Positions 9,434 to 20,209 are shown, counted from the first letter of the stretch. The stretch: 64,000 bases of DNA from an uncultured Lachnospiraceae bacterium (GCA_946407725.1 CAMJPM010000007.1:1-64000); one strand, 5' to 3'. The notes: generated by a model from the sequence alone, not told the origin. Numbers and translations: made by a program.

Positions 9434-10288
9434 TCAGCGGCTTTGTTCTATTCTGATGGAATCCTCAGTGATCATTATTTTTCCCTCCTTCATAAGGTGT
9501 CCTGCCGCTCTCTTGAATGCGGCCTTGCTTATATGGAAGGTATCCCTGATGAGTTCCGGATCAGCTTTATCATTAAAATGTACCTCTCCCCCTTTTTCCT
9601 CCAGTATCCTAAGGATTTCCTCCCCGTCCTCCTCAAGCTGGAGATATGCCTTTTTTCTTACGGAAAGATCCAGCTTTCCGTCTTCCTTGACCCCGCTTAC
9701 CCGGGCTCTGATATGATCACCGGCACGGATACTGCCGTCAAATTCCCTGGCGGGAATAAGTGCGGAATACTTAAAATCCACTGCCACAAAGGCTCCGAAA
9801 TTCCTGCTGACCTCATAGACCAGACCGTCCACCTCTTCGTCTTTACCGTAGGGGGAATCCTTGGAAAGGTAGTCATAGACCTTCATGGTGGCGGCAAGCC
9901 TGCCGCTCTTGTCCCTGTACATGGCCACCAGGACATAGCTGTCTTCCTTTACACTGTATGTCTGCTCTGCAAAGGGAAGCAGAAGATCCCTTTCCAGCCC
10001 CATATCCAGAAAAGCGCCGATATCCGTCACTTCCTTCACCTTCAGCCTTGCAATGCCGTGAAGGCTTATGAGCGGTTCTGCGGTAGTGGAGATAAGTCTG
10101 CCCTTTGAATCCCGGTAAATAAACACTTCCACCCTGTCGCCTTTTTTTGCGCCTGGGGGAATCTGTTTTCCCGGAAGCAGTACCTCCGTGCCTTCAGGTC
10201 CGTTTTCCGGACCCTCTTCCTTAAGATATGCGCCCTGGGACACTATCCTTGATATCAGAAGCGTTCTTTTTTCCCCTGCCTGTATCAT
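9434..10288 (-). CDS. cvfB: S1 RNA-binding domain protein, CvfB/YitL family
   Basis: Multiple S1-like repeats (GAFLDMGLERDLLLP, GAFVAVDFKYSALIPAREF) and C-terminal winged-helix-like DTFHISKAAFKRAAGHLMKEGKI. Confidence 0.88.
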   Translation of the reverse strand: MIQAGEKRTLLISRIVSQGAYLKEEGPENGPEGTEVLLPGKQIPPGAKKGDRVEVFIYRDSKGRLISTTAEPLISLHGIARLKVKEVTDIGAFLDMGLERDLLLPFAEQTYSVKEDSYVLVAMYRDKSGRLAATMKVYDYLSKDSPYGKDEEVDGLVYEVSRNFGAFVAVDFKYSALIPAREFDGSIRAGDHIRARVSGVKEDGKLDLSVRKKAYLQLEEDGEEILRILEEKGGEVHFNDKADPELIRDTFHISKAAFKRAAGHLMKEGKIMITEDSIRIEQSR

Positions 10289-10893
10289 TTTATAAGGTAG
10301 CTCCTAACTGCATATTCCAGTATGTCAGCCGTACCCTCTATCCCAAATCTTCCGGAATCCAGCATCATATCCTTATGTGCGGGATCGTCCTGCATGTAGC
10401 CGGCATAGTGCAGATAATAGTTATTTCGTGCTTTTTCCGCTTTGGGTATGACCCTTAAGGCCTCTTCTTCAGTCATGTGGAGATAATCTATACAGTTTTT
10501 TACCCTCTCCTCCAGAGAGGCATACAGATAAACGTGCAGGGCATTTTCATGGCTGTTCAGCACAAAATCCGAGCATCTGCCCACCATAATACAGGATTCC
10601 CTCTCCGCAAGCCTCTGTATGACATGAGACTGCGCGGCAAATATCTTGTCCTGTCTGTTTCTGGGGCCGTTTCCCAGAGGATAGAGCTTTTCAAAAACAG
10701 AATCCCGTCTGCCGTCCTTTAATTCCTCTTCCTCCAGTATCTCTGAAGCCGGAATATTCAGCTCCTCAGCGGCCTTGTCCACCAGATCCCTGTTAAAATA
10801 CTCTATTCCAAGCTTTTCTGCAAGTCTTTCAGCTACGGGAAGCCCCGCTCCCCCAAACTGTCTTGCTATTGTAATGACATAGTTTTTACTCAT
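10285..10893 (-). CDS. Cytidylate kinase-like family protein
   Basis: ITIARQFGGAGLPVAERLAEKLGIEYFNRDLVDKAAEE; SCIMVGRCSDFVL. Confidence 0.9.
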   Translation of the reverse strand: MSKNYVITIARQFGGAGLPVAERLAEKLGIEYFNRDLVDKAAEELNIPASEILEEEELKDGRRDSVFEKLYPLGNGPRNRQDKIFAAQSHVIQRLAERESCIMVGRCSDFVLNSHENALHVYLYASLEERVKNCIDYLHMTEEEALRVIPKAEKARNNYYLHYAGYMQDDPAHKDMMLDSGRFGIEGTADILEYAVRSYLIK

Positions 10894-11598
10894 CTACTCA
10901 CCCAGATATGCTTTCCTTATGGCATCATTATTCAAAAGATCCTCGGCATCTCCCGACACCGTAATGGATCCGGTTTCAAGCACATAAGCCCTGTCTGCGA
11001 TATTTAGAGCCTTTCTCGCATTCTGCTCAACCAAAAGTACCGTGGTACCGTCCTCGTGAACGGAACGGATGATATCAAAGACCTCATTCACCATGATAGG
11101 CGACAGTCCCATTGACGGCTCATCCAGAAGCAGAATGTCGGGCTTTGACATAAGGGCCCGGCCCATGGAGAGCATCTGCTGCTCACCGCCGGAAAGAGTA
11201 CCCGCAATCTGGTTCCTTCTTTCCTTAAGCCTGGGAAAACGTTCAAAAATCATGGACATAGTGGAGCTGTAATCCTTATCCTCCCTGGAATAGGCTCCCA
11301 TCTTCAGATTCTCTTCCACGGTCATGTCCGGGAAAACCCGTCTTCCCTCAGGAACCTGGGCTATTCCCATACCCACTCTTTTGTGTCCGGGGGTTTTTAC
11401 TATATCATTCCCGTTAAACAGGATAGCTCCCGCCTTTGGTTCGATAAGTCCTGAAATGGTGTGGAGCGTGGTGGTCTTTCCCGCGCCGTTGGCTCCGATA
11501 AGAGCCACTATCTCTCCCCTGTCCACCGAGAAGCTTATTCCCTTCAGAGCCTGTATGACCCCGTAATATACGGTTAAATCCTTTATTTCAAGCAGCAT
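10894..11598 (-). CDS. livF: Branched-chain amino acid ABC transporter ATP-binding protein LivF
   Basis: ALKGISFSV, GANGAGKTT, LSGGEQQMLSMGRALM. Confidence 0.93.
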   Translation of the reverse strand: MLLEIKDLTVYYGVIQALKGISFSVDRGEIVALIGANGAGKTTTLHTISGLIEPKAGAILFNGNDIVKTPGHKRVGMGIAQVPEGRRVFPDMTVEENLKMGAYSREDKDYSSTMSMIFERFPRLKERRNQIAGTLSGGEQQMLSMGRALMSKPDILLLDEPSMGLSPIMVNEVFDIIRSVHEDGTTVLLVEQNARKALNIADRAYVLETGSITVSGDAEDLLNNDAIRKAYLGE

Positions 11599-12362
11599 TA
11601 TTCATCATCTCCCAGATATGCCCTGATAACCTCGGGATTTGCCAGAACTTCCTTTGTTTTTCCTTCAGCCAGGACTTTTCCGAAATTCAGCACCGTGACA
11701 TATTCGCAAATACCCGAAACAAGCTTCATGTCATGCTCTATAAGAAGTATGGTTATCTTATACTTATCACGGATAAGGCTTATGGTTTCCATGAGCTCCG
11801 CGGTCTCGTTGGGGTTCATCCCCGCTGCAGGCTCATCCAGAAGCAACAGCTTCGGTTCCGTGGCCATGGCCCTTGCTATCTCCAGCTTCCTCTGCTGTCC
11901 GTAAGGGAGATTTGACGAAAGTATCTCCGATACAGTATCCAGCCCGAATACCCGGAGAATACTAAGAGCCTTTTCCCTAAGCTCCTTTTCAGTGGAAGAA
12001 AATCTACCTATGTGAAACATGGCTTCAAAGGTTGAGTATTTAAAACTCCCGTGAAGAGCTGCTTTTACGTTATCTATAACAGAAAGCTGGTGAAAGAGCC
12101 TTATATTCTGGAAGGTTCTGGCAATGCCGTCTTTATTGATCTCTGCGCTTTTATGCCCTGTGATATCCCTTCCGTCCAGCAGGATGGTTCCTGAAGTCGG
12201 TTTATAAACACCTGTCAGAAGATTGAAGACGGTGGTCTTTCCGGCTCCGTTGGGACCAATAAGACCATACAGCTGTCCCTCCTCGACAGACAGGTTAAAA
12301 TCATCCACCGCATGCAGGCCGCCAAAGGTGATGCTTAAGTTTTTTACATCAAGCAGCGCCAT
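11598..12362 (-). CDS. livG: Branched-chain amino acid ABC transporter ATP-binding protein LivG
   Basis: GPNGAGKTTVFNLLTGVYKPTSG; ARTFQNIRLF; LPYGQQRKLEIARAMA. Confidence 0.93.
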   Translation of the reverse strand: MALLDVKNLSITFGGLHAVDDFNLSVEEGQLYGLIGPNGAGKTTVFNLLTGVYKPTSGTILLDGRDITGHKSAEINKDGIARTFQNIRLFHQLSVIDNVKAALHGSFKYSTFEAMFHIGRFSSTEKELREKALSILRVFGLDTVSEILSSNLPYGQQRKLEIARAMATEPKLLLLDEPAAGMNPNETAELMETISLIRDKYKITILLIEHDMKLVSGICEYVTVLNFGKVLAEGKTKEVLANPEVIRAYLGDDE

Positions 12363-13413
12363 TTCTTATCCCCTTTCTGATGCGGTCAAAGAACCGGGTT
12401 CTCTTCTCAATAGCCCCGGGCGCCCAGTTAAATATCATAACTGCGATAAGAACTATGGAATAGATCAGCATCCTGTATTTATTCAGTCCACGGAGAAGCT
12501 CAGGCAGCATATAAAGAATGGCCGCGGCTATGACCGAACCCCTTATGTTCCCTATACCGCCAAGCACCACGTAGACAAGTATCATTATGGATACGTTATA
12601 TCCGAAATACTGGCTGGTGGACTGGAGAGTGGCAATGTTATGGGAGAAGATCACTCCCGCCATTCCCGCTATCGCTGCAGAGACGGTAAAGGCCAGCATT
12701 TTGTACTTTGTAACCGGGATCCCTATGGATTCTGCGGCGATCCTGTTATCCCTTATGGACATTACCGCCCTTCCGTCCATGGAATCTATGAAATTCTGCA
12801 CTATCACGAGGGACAGTAAAAGAAGCACTATGGCAATGGTGAAATTGGAGTCGTGGGGAGTTCCCGTAACACCCATGGCACCGTTTATCAGTATCTGCCC
12901 TTCCGGCTCCATATTAAGGGCGGCCTGACTCTCAAAGGACACATGCATACCCTTTGAATCAATGCCAAGATACAGGGCATTTATGATATTCTTTATTATC
13001 TCCCCGAAAGCCAGGGTAACTATGGCGAGATAGTCCCCGTTAAGCCTGAGGACAGGTATTCCTATGAGAAAACCTGCAAGAGCCGATAACAGCACACCTA
13101 TGACAAGTGCAAGGAAAAATCTCAATCCGTCCGGAAGCTTCCCCGCTGTAAGGAGCGAAAACAGAGCACCGGAAAAGGCTCCCACACACATGAAACCTGC
13201 ATGTCCCAGTGACAGTTCTCCCAGGATTCCCACGCAGAGATTAAGTCCCACCGCAACAATGGCATAATAGGCCATCGGAACAAGGAGCCCCTGCATATGA
13301 CTGCTCATAAGCCCCGTGTGCAGCATGATCTCCAATACAGCCCATGCAGCGGCCACGATAGCATATGTAGTAAAGCGTCCTGCTGATTTTTTGGACAAAT
13401 TTGGTTTTTTCAT
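12349..13413 (-). CDS. livM: Branched-chain amino acid ABC transporter permease LivM
   Basis: GLNLCVGILGELSLGHAGFMCVGAF; LNGDYLAIVTLAFGEI. Confidence 0.92.
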   Translation of the reverse strand: MKKPNLSKKSAGRFTTYAIVAAAWAVLEIMLHTGLMSSHMQGLLVPMAYYAIVAVGLNLCVGILGELSLGHAGFMCVGAFSGALFSLLTAGKLPDGLRFFLALVIGVLLSALAGFLIGIPVLRLNGDYLAIVTLAFGEIIKNIINALYLGIDSKGMHVSFESQAALNMEPEGQILINGAMGVTGTPHDSNFTIAIVLLLLSLVIVQNFIDSMDGRAVMSIRDNRIAAESIGIPVTKYKMLAFTVSAAIAGMAGVIFSHNIATLQSTSQYFGYNVSIMILVYVVLGGIGNIRGSVIAAAILYMLPELLRGLNKYRMLIYSIVLIAVMIFNWAPGAIEKRTRFFDRIRKGIRNGAA

Positions 13414-14297
13414 ACTTTCTCCTGAATATTTTTACCCAATATACCGGTGGGTCGGACAATAAGCACTGCCACAAGGATCCCGAACACTATGGCATCCGCA
13501 AGCTGGGATGAAATATAGGTACGGCTCAGGATCTCGATTATCCCCAGGGTAAGGCCCCCTATCATGGCTCCGGGGATTGAACCTATTCCCCCGAGAACCG
13601 CAGCCACAAATGCTTTGATACCCGGCATGGCGCCTGTATAGGGCGTAAGCGAGGGATATGCGGAGGCAAGCAGCGCTCCCGCAATGGCAGCCAGAGCCGA
13701 TCCTATGGCGAAGGTCAGCGTTATGGTCTTATTCACATCTATTCCCATAAGCATGGCCGCTCCCCTGTCCTGTGACACAGCCAGCATTGCCTGTCCTTCC
13801 CTGGTCTTATGCACAAAGATCTGCAGGGCCGCAAGTATCAGCAGGCTTATTCCTATGGTTACAATGGTGATGCCCTGTATCTGAAGCTCTCCTCCAAACA
13901 ATGCGATCCCGCTCCAGGGCACGACCGAAGTGAAGGATTTTGTATCTGCCCCGAATATCAGCAGAGCCATGTTCTCAAGGAAATAACTGACACCGATAGC
14001 CGTTATCAGAACTGCAAGAGGGGATGCCGCATTACGAAGCGGTCTGTAGGCGATCCTTTCGGTGGTAATGCCGAGAAGTGTACACAGCACTACTGCCACA
14101 AGAATGGCCACAATGCTTGGCAGTCCGAGACTGGAAGAAAAAACAAAGATAATATAACAGCCCACCATGATAAAATCACCATGGGCGAAATTCAGCATCT
14201 TCGCTATACCGTAGACCATGGTATAACCCAGCGCGATTATGGCATAGATGCTCCCCAGGCTAAGCCCGTTTACCAGCGAAGTGAAAAAACTCATCAT
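13410..14297 (-). CDS. livH: Branched-chain amino acid ABC transporter permease LivH
   Basis: NGLSLGSIYAIIALGYTMVYGIAKMLNFAHGDFIMVG; start taken at MMSFFTSL (14297). Confidence 0.92.
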   Translation of the reverse strand: MMSFFTSLVNGLSLGSIYAIIALGYTMVYGIAKMLNFAHGDFIMVGCYIIFVFSSSLGLPSIVAILVAVVLCTLLGITTERIAYRPLRNAASPLAVLITAIGVSYFLENMALLIFGADTKSFTSVVPWSGIALFGGELQIQGITIVTIGISLLILAALQIFVHKTREGQAMLAVSQDRGAAMLMGIDVNKTITLTFAIGSALAAIAGALLASAYPSLTPYTGAMPGIKAFVAAVLGGIGSIPGAMIGGLTLGIIEILSRTYISSQLADAIVFGILVAVLIVRPTGILGKNIQEKV

Positions 14298-14373
14298 AAT
14301 AGTTACCTGATAATTTCCAAAGGCACCGGCAGGACATAAACCTGCCGGTACCGTATAAGACAAATACTGAAAT

Positions 14374-15534
14374 TTACTGTGCGGAAACGTATGCTCCGTT
14401 TTTGATAACAACAGCCTTGGGACCCTTTGTAGGCTCTCCGCTCTTATCCCATGTCATGCCGCTTCCTGTAAGTCCGTCCAGGGTTATTTCGGTTATACCC
14501 TTCTTCATGGCCTCACACATATCGGAAATGCTCATGTCGGGAGTTACGTTTTCCTTCTCGGCAGCTGCCTTTATGGCATAGATGGCGTCATAGGCATCAG
14601 CGCCGAACTGGTTAGGGGTAACGTCATGCTTCTCTTCAAAGGTCTTTACGAACTTCTTTGTAAGATCATCCTCTGCATCGGCAGCGAAAGGTGTAAGAAG
14701 CATTGCGCCCTCGGCAAGACCGGTGTCAAAATTCTCAACCCCGAGGATTCCGTCAAGTCCGTCACAGCCGAAGAATACAGGCTTGTAACCCATGGTATTT
14801 GCCTGCTGCAGTATAAGCGAAGCCTCTGTGTAGTAAATGGGAAGGAATACCAGCTCTGCGCCTGCATCCTTGGCCTTCTGAAGCTGTACAGAGAAATCTG
14901 TCTTGCTGTCAGCTGTGAAGGCTTCGGCGGAAACTATCTCAAAGCTCTGGTTTCCGGCCTCCTCTGCAAAGGTCTGATAAATACCTGATGAATATACATC
15001 AGAGCTGTCATATATTACGCCTACCTTTGAAGCGAGACCGTTTTCTCCTATATACTTTGCAGAAGCAGTTCCCTGGGCGGGATCGGAGAAACATACACGG
15101 AATGCGTTGTCATACTTAACGCAGTCAGTTGCTGAACCTGAGGGTGTAAGCTGGAACATATTGTCGTTCTTTGTCTCCTCTGATACAGCAATGGAGCAGG
15201 CAGAGGTGACACAGCCTACCAGCATATCCATTCCCCAGTCCTTAAGGGAATTATAGGCATTTACGGACTTCTGGGCATCCAGCTCGTCATCCTCAGCCTT
15301 AAGCTCAACCTGTTTTCCGTTGATGCCGCCTGCAGCATTGATCTCATCAACTGCGATCTGTGCCGCATACTGAACGGCTGTACCGTAAGCAGCGGCGCCG
15401 CCGGTAAGGGGTCCTATAACACCGATCTTGAATGTTTCGGATCCGCCTCCCTTTGAAGCGGCAGCCCCTCCGCATCCTGCAAGCATTGAAGCAGCCAATG
15501 CAACCGTAAGTAATACACTGAGTATCTTTTTCAT
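14374..15534 (-). CDS. livJ: Branched-chain amino acid ABC transporter substrate-binding lipoprotein LivJ/LivK-like
   Basis: Lipobox MLAGCGG; KIGVIGPLTGGAAAYGTAVQYAAQIAVDEINAAGGINGKQV; strong RBS gaaaggagg. Confidence 0.92.
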   Translation of the reverse strand: MKKILSVLLTVALAASMLAGCGGAAASKGGGSETFKIGVIGPLTGGAAAYGTAVQYAAQIAVDEINAAGGINGKQVELKAEDDELDAQKSVNAYNSLKDWGMDMLVGCVTSACSIAVSEETKNDNMFQLTPSGSATDCVKYDNAFRVCFSDPAQGTASAKYIGENGLASKVGVIYDSSDVYSSGIYQTFAEEAGNQSFEIVSAEAFTADSKTDFSVQLQKAKDAGAELVFLPIYYTEASLILQQANTMGYKPVFFGCDGLDGILGVENFDTGLAEGAMLLTPFAADAEDDLTKKFVKTFEEKHDVTPNQFGADAYDAIYAIKAAAEKENVTPDMSISDMCEAMKKGITEITLDGLTGSGMTWDKSGEPTKGPKAVVIKNGAYVSAQ

Positions 15535-15632
15535 AATAACTCCTCCTTTCACAGCTTTCAAAACATGAAAGCCGACATCAGTTCTGTAGATTATAGCAAC
15601 CTGAAGCCGCCATTGCAAGCATTACTGCCGCA

Positions 15633-16631
15633 TTACTGCCTTATTGATCCCCCGGAAGCCTGTAATTCCTCTATTTCGTGAGGCTCAGGCATGACCCTTA
15701 AGGCTCCCCGCCGGGTGGTAATTATGGAAGCGGCAGCATTTGCATAGGAAAGCATGCCGTGGAGATCTTCCTCAGACAGGCCCCGGATACCTTTCCGGCA
15801 GATAAAGTGCAGAACACAGCCGTTAAATGTATCCCCGGCTCCCGTAGTTTCTATGGTATTCTGCTGCAGATACGGCTTCTCACTCACCGAAATGTAGTCT
15901 TTACCTTTCGGATCATCCTTATAAAAAGCCATACTTCCCTCTTTTCCGAGAGAAAGAGTGATAAGGGAGATCTCATATCTGTCGAATATCCACTCTATAC
16001 CCGCAGTATAATCTTCAATGCCTGTCAGCCACTGTATCTCATTATCTGATATTTTCAGGATATCGCAATACTCCAGGCCTTTCTGCACCTGCTGTCTCGC
16101 TTCCTCCATGCTGTCCCACAAAGGCTCCCTGATATTCGGGTCAAAGGATATCAGTGTCCCGGCTTTAGCCGCACAGTCAAGGGCATAAACAGTAGCCTCC
16201 CTTACCCCGGGATGGGTCATGGAAAGAGTACCGAAATGGAATATTTCCGTGTTCTCAATCATCTCCGTGTTGACTTCTGCCTTATCAAGCATCATATCGG
16301 CTCCCGGATTTCTGTAAAAGGAAAAATCACGGTCACCGTCCTCAAAGGTCTTTACAAAGGCCAGTGTGGTCCGCTCATCCTTTCCGGTTATAAGCCCTTC
16401 TGTTCCTATTCCCACCTTTTCAAGGACTTCTTTAAGCTCATGGCCGAATATATCGTCCCCCACCTTGCCGATAAAGCCTACATTGTGCCCCAGCTTTTTC
16501 AGCATGGCAAGCACATTGCAGGGTGCTCCGCCGGGATTGGCCTCATAGAGCACATTGCCCTGATCCGATATGCCGTTGGCGGTCATATCGATAAGCAGTT
16601 CACCCAATGCTACAACATCATACTTTTTCAT
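15633..16631 (-). CDS. PfkB family carbohydrate kinase, fructokinase-like
   Basis: ALGELLIDM, NPGGAPCNVLAMLKKLG, IETTGAGDTFNGCVLH. Confidence 0.92.
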   Translation of the reverse strand: MKKYDVVALGELLIDMTANGISDQGNVLYEANPGGAPCNVLAMLKKLGHNVGFIGKVGDDIFGHELKEVLEKVGIGTEGLITGKDERTTLAFVKTFEDGDRDFSFYRNPGADMMLDKAEVNTEMIENTEIFHFGTLSMTHPGVREATVYALDCAAKAGTLISFDPNIREPLWDSMEEARQQVQKGLEYCDILKISDNEIQWLTGIEDYTAGIEWIFDRYEISLITLSLGKEGSMAFYKDDPKGKDYISVSEKPYLQQNTIETTGAGDTFNGCVLHFICRKGIRGLSEEDLHGMLSYANAAASIITTRRGALRVMPEPHEIEELQASGGSIRQ

Positions 16632-16696
16632 TGTCCTGTTCCCCCGTTTCTAAGAGTTTTATTTTGCCTGTGTATTACCTTTATTCACTGTACTGT

Positions 16697-17836
16697 TCAT
16701 GTACTTAACAGACCCATTCCTGCGCTGTAGTGTTCCCCGCGGATCATATCCCAAAGCCAGTCATGCATATTCACACCGTCCATTTTTCCGGAATAGAAAA
16801 GCGGGTTTCTTATACAGGTGTGCACCGTTCCGCTGTCCCAAAGCTTCAGCGGGATATTTTTTACCGGAATATGTATCTCCGCTTCGGGAATGAGCCTGAA
16901 ATCATTAATATAAAAACAGAATTTCCCCGTAATGTCCATCATATCAAAGACCATCTGCTTTAATGCCTCATGAAAACCCTTCCTTATCTCCTCATCACTT
17001 CCGTAATCTTTGCCTTTGAGGGCATTCCAGTAGGCCGTCAGCACCTCATCCCTGCATGAGCAGGTAAACAGATAGTTTATCTTATCACCGTACTTCCCGT
17101 AAAGATCATAAAACCAGTCTGTCACTGGATTGTCACTTTTTATCCTGTCGCATATCTCCGGCTCCGTATCCCATAATACCCTCATGGTCCTTTTCCAGCC
17201 GTTCCAGGGCAGAAGAGCGCTGTCCGAGCATACACTCACCTTTGTCCTCTCCGGATCATAACGCTTAAGAACAGTGTCCGAGAGTGCCGCAGTGGCGAAT
17301 CCCCCGGCAGAATCCCCTGCAATAAGGAGATTTTCCGGTTCCGGGAAATAATGCTTTATTATATCCAGGGCAAGTGAAAAATTCCTGTAGCCGTTAAAAT
17401 GCATCACCTTTTCCGGATCATTCTCATCATAGCGGAATTCGCTCTTTCCCAGATGAAAATCCCCGGTGGCATAGGTTATAACCGCAATGTTCCAGTCATG
17501 AAAGTGATTCAGGATATTGTGGTTCTCTGTAATACCCTGGTTAATATTCATAAATTCGGTAAAAGGGCGTAAATTTGCCCAGTAAAACCCCGGATCTCCG
17601 GTTAAAACACCCTTTGCATCAGTGGGATGGGCTGCGCTGAAGCTGTCCCAGGCCACACCTCCCCCCGCAAAAAAGATAATGAGGTTCCTTAAATGACCCT
17701 TTGAAATATAAAAATGATAGGGACAGCCGTCTCCCGTGATCCCCTCCTTTAAGGGCACCCTGTACCATTTATTAAAACGTGGTCTTTCCCGGAGCACCGG
17801 CGCCCTGTATCCCGCAGGGAGCTTCAAAACACTCAT
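16697..17836 (-). CDS. Pectin acetylesterase-like alpha/beta hydrolase
   Basis: NLIIFFAGGGVAWDSFSA; GDSAGGFATAAL nucleophile elbow; SDSALLPWNGW. Confidence 0.75.
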   Translation of the reverse strand: MSVLKLPAGYRAPVLRERPRFNKWYRVPLKEGITGDGCPYHFYISKGHLRNLIIFFAGGGVAWDSFSAAHPTDAKGVLTGDPGFYWANLRPFTEFMNINQGITENHNILNHFHDWNIAVITYATGDFHLGKSEFRYDENDPEKVMHFNGYRNFSLALDIIKHYFPEPENLLIAGDSAGGFATAALSDTVLKRYDPERTKVSVCSDSALLPWNGWKRTMRVLWDTEPEICDRIKSDNPVTDWFYDLYGKYGDKINYLFTCSCRDEVLTAYWNALKGKDYGSDEEIRKGFHEALKQMVFDMMDITGKFCFYINDFRLIPEAEIHIPVKNIPLKLWDSGTVHTCIRNPLFYSGKMDGVNMHDWLWDMIRGEHYSAGMGLLST

Positions 17837-18495
17837 AGATTAAGTCTCCTTGCCACGGCAGTCATAAGATCCCCAAATCCGAAGATCACAACCCCTGCGT
17901 CCAGAAGGAGGTACAGGGTCACTGAGATAATAGCCGGGTAGGGAAACCAGTTCATTGAAAGCTTTACAAAAATGAGCTGCAAAAGGGCCGCACCGGAATT
18001 CAGTATCAGGTATGCTATGAACTCGTCCGCATGAAGTGCTGTTGCCTTTGAGACTATGAGTGTCGCTATCATCAGGGCAAAAAGTATACTTGGCAGAACC
18101 CAGGTTATGGACCATCTGTGCCAGCCGGTAAGGAGATCCGAAATGATCACTGTAAAGATCACCACATAGGCTTCCATGGTTATGGTCTTTAAAATATTAT
18201 ATCTGAAAATATTGATGACAAATATATCCAGCCAGGTGAAAAATGCCGCTATCTGGCAGATCCTTATCACCGGAGAGGCATCCGGGATCATGAATTCCAG
18301 CATCCAGGTAAGAATATAGAATGCCGCCAGAATGAAGGTCAGTATCTTCATGAAGGTTACGCTGGAAATCTTCTTCTCGGGAAATACAGGGAAATTCCCT
18401 TCATCCGCCCCTTTGTATTCCAGTTTTTTCTGGCAGAGGGGACAGGCTTTTTTCCTGCCGTGTATGCTTACTCTGCACTTGGGGCAATATTGCAT
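17833..18495 (-). CDS. DUF6320-like membrane protein with N-terminal zinc ribbon
   Basis: CPKCRVSIHGRKKACPLCQKKL plus six TM segments. Confidence 0.75.
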   Translation of the reverse strand: MQYCPKCRVSIHGRKKACPLCQKKLEYKGADEGNFPVFPEKKISSVTFMKILTFILAAFYILTWMLEFMIPDASPVIRICQIAAFFTWLDIFVINIFRYNILKTITMEAYVVIFTVIISDLLTGWHRWSITWVLPSILFALMIATLIVSKATALHADEFIAYLILNSGAALLQLIFVKLSMNWFPYPAIISVTLYLLLDAGVVIFGFGDLMTAVARRLNL

Positions 18496-19793
18496 TCCTC
18501 TTTCTCTCCTTTGTTTTTATCTCCCTCGTCTCTGAGATCAAAATCATTGGTGGAGATCTCAACCTCCATACCCATACCCGTTATGGCCCTGAAAAAGTTC
18601 ATCATTACGCCATGGGTGACATAGGGGCTGACCTCCCCGAAAACCATTTTATCCCCGAAGGTGGACACACAGACCTGTTCCGAGGGGGCAGCCATAAAGG
18701 CACTGAAATAATCTATATATTCCTCAAGGCCCTCCGGCATCTCTATCCTTCCCAGATTTGACATGGTACAGGTCACTCCACGTCCGGCGATCATGCTGAA
18801 TAAGGATATTCCTATATCCTTAATGGTTAAGGGTATCATCTTTACCGCTATGTTATGCTCAAGGGCCGCATATGAATTCATGTTTTCATTTATCTTTTCC
18901 CTGGAGAGCTGTCCCTCGAATTCGCTGCGGACCCTGTTTATTATGCTTGACAGCGTACCGTCGTATTCCGTGGCATCATAGGGTATGTTGATCACGGAAA
19001 AGAAATTCCTGGCAGTAAAGGAATTGTAAAACTGCCTTAAATTAACCGGAACACTGACTACTATGGGACGTTTTTTCTGCCTCACAGTCATCCTCTTAAT
19101 GGCTGCCTCTATATAGAGTGCCACACAGAGCACTCCCACTGTGGTTCCGTACTCCTTTGCCTTCTCCCGGAATTTTTTCGCCGAAATGATCCCCTCCAGG
19201 AGATGACAGCGAAGATTCGGATCCTTTTCCTCATTTAACTGCCACGCCCGGAGCTTTTCCATGTTTTTAAGCTGTTCCAGACCGGCACTCTTTTCATAAT
19301 AGGTATCAAAAGCATCATCGCTGTTTTCCTGCATGGAGGAAATATCGTCATCAAAATGAGTGACCGGCAGGGAATATCTGATCTCCAGGTACTTTGCAGT
19401 AAGATGCTTTAAGAACATAAAAGCCCCGGTACCGTCGGAAAGTACGTGGAAAACCTCCAGATTGATCCGCTTCCGGAAGTATGTCACCCTGTATAACAGA
19501 TTTCTCCGCCCGGGATAATAGAGAGCCTCCAGAGGATATTCCCCTTCCTCGGAGACCTTTGGAATGATCTCACTGTCCTCCAGATAATACCAGAATATTC
19601 CCCTCTTTAACACCACGTTAAATATGGGAAATTCCGGAGCCACCTCTATTAATGCCTGCTCCAGGATATCTTTTTTAACATCCTCTTTTAAGACCGCTGT
19701 AAGGCGGAAAACCCTGGTATCCGCCCCGTGAGCCTGGGAAGGCACTATTTTAGCCGCATTATCAAGTTTATACCATCTGGATGAAGAAGCCAT
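18468..19793 (-). CDS. Alcohol acetyltransferase / condensation-domain-like protein
   Basis: VFHVLSDGTGAFMFLKHL (HxxxDG-like), MSNLGRIEMP; overlaps the DUF6320 gene. Confidence 0.75.
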   Translation of the reverse strand: MASSSRWYKLDNAAKIVPSQAHGADTRVFRLTAVLKEDVKKDILEQALIEVAPEFPIFNVVLKRGIFWYYLEDSEIIPKVSEEGEYPLEALYYPGRRNLLYRVTYFRKRINLEVFHVLSDGTGAFMFLKHLTAKYLEIRYSLPVTHFDDDISSMQENSDDAFDTYYEKSAGLEQLKNMEKLRAWQLNEEKDPNLRCHLLEGIISAKKFREKAKEYGTTVGVLCVALYIEAAIKRMTVRQKKRPIVVSVPVNLRQFYNSFTARNFFSVINIPYDATEYDGTLSSIINRVRSEFEGQLSREKINENMNSYAALEHNIAVKMIPLTIKDIGISLFSMIAGRGVTCTMSNLGRIEMPEGLEEYIDYFSAFMAAPSEQVCVSTFGDKMVFGEVSPYVTHGVMMNFFRAITGMGMEVEISTNDFDLRDEGDKNKGEKEECNIAPSAE

Positions 19794-20197
19794 CAGCTAA
19801 TTATCCTTTTCATATAGCTTATCGTTCTGTAGAAAAGCCCGTTGTGAAAATCCCTGTCCATTGCGGGATGGGATACTGCCATTCTGTAAATATATACCGC
19901 AATAAAGATGCCGGCTATAAGAGACATCAGGGTTAAAAAGATCTTCCTGGGGATCATGTCCTCAAATGCCATGATGAGAACCAGGGGAATTGGCAGGAGA
20001 AACAGGGGATGCCAGTAAAACGCCTGCTTAAGATCCCCGTGAAAAACACTTCTCCAGGCTCTTGTCAGACCGCAGCCCGGACAGGAAAAGCCTGTGATAA
20101 GCCTTACGGGACAGTGATATCCTATAAAATACTGAAATATCCAGAACGCTGCAAATGCAAGGCACAGGGGAATTATCGTATTTTTTATCTTTTTCAT
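19793..20197 (-). CDS. DUF2752 family membrane protein
   Basis: YHCPVRLITGFSCPGCGLTRAWRSVFHGDLKQAFYWHPLF. Confidence 0.85.
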   Translation of the reverse strand: MKKIKNTIIPLCLAFAAFWIFQYFIGYHCPVRLITGFSCPGCGLTRAWRSVFHGDLKQAFYWHPLFLLPIPLVLIMAFEDMIPRKIFLTLMSLIAGIFIAVYIYRMAVSHPAMDRDFHNGLFYRTISYMKRIIS

Positions 20198-20209
20198 AAT
20201 CTAAAGAAA

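Noticed and set aside
9443-10108. Plus-strand 221-aa ORF
   Set aside because: Antisense to the well-supported S1-domain CvfB gene.
15555-15574. Hairpin gctttca/tgaaagc in the livJ leader as a riboswitch
   Set aside because: Only a single short stem with no recognisable aptamer or terminator; insufficient evidence.
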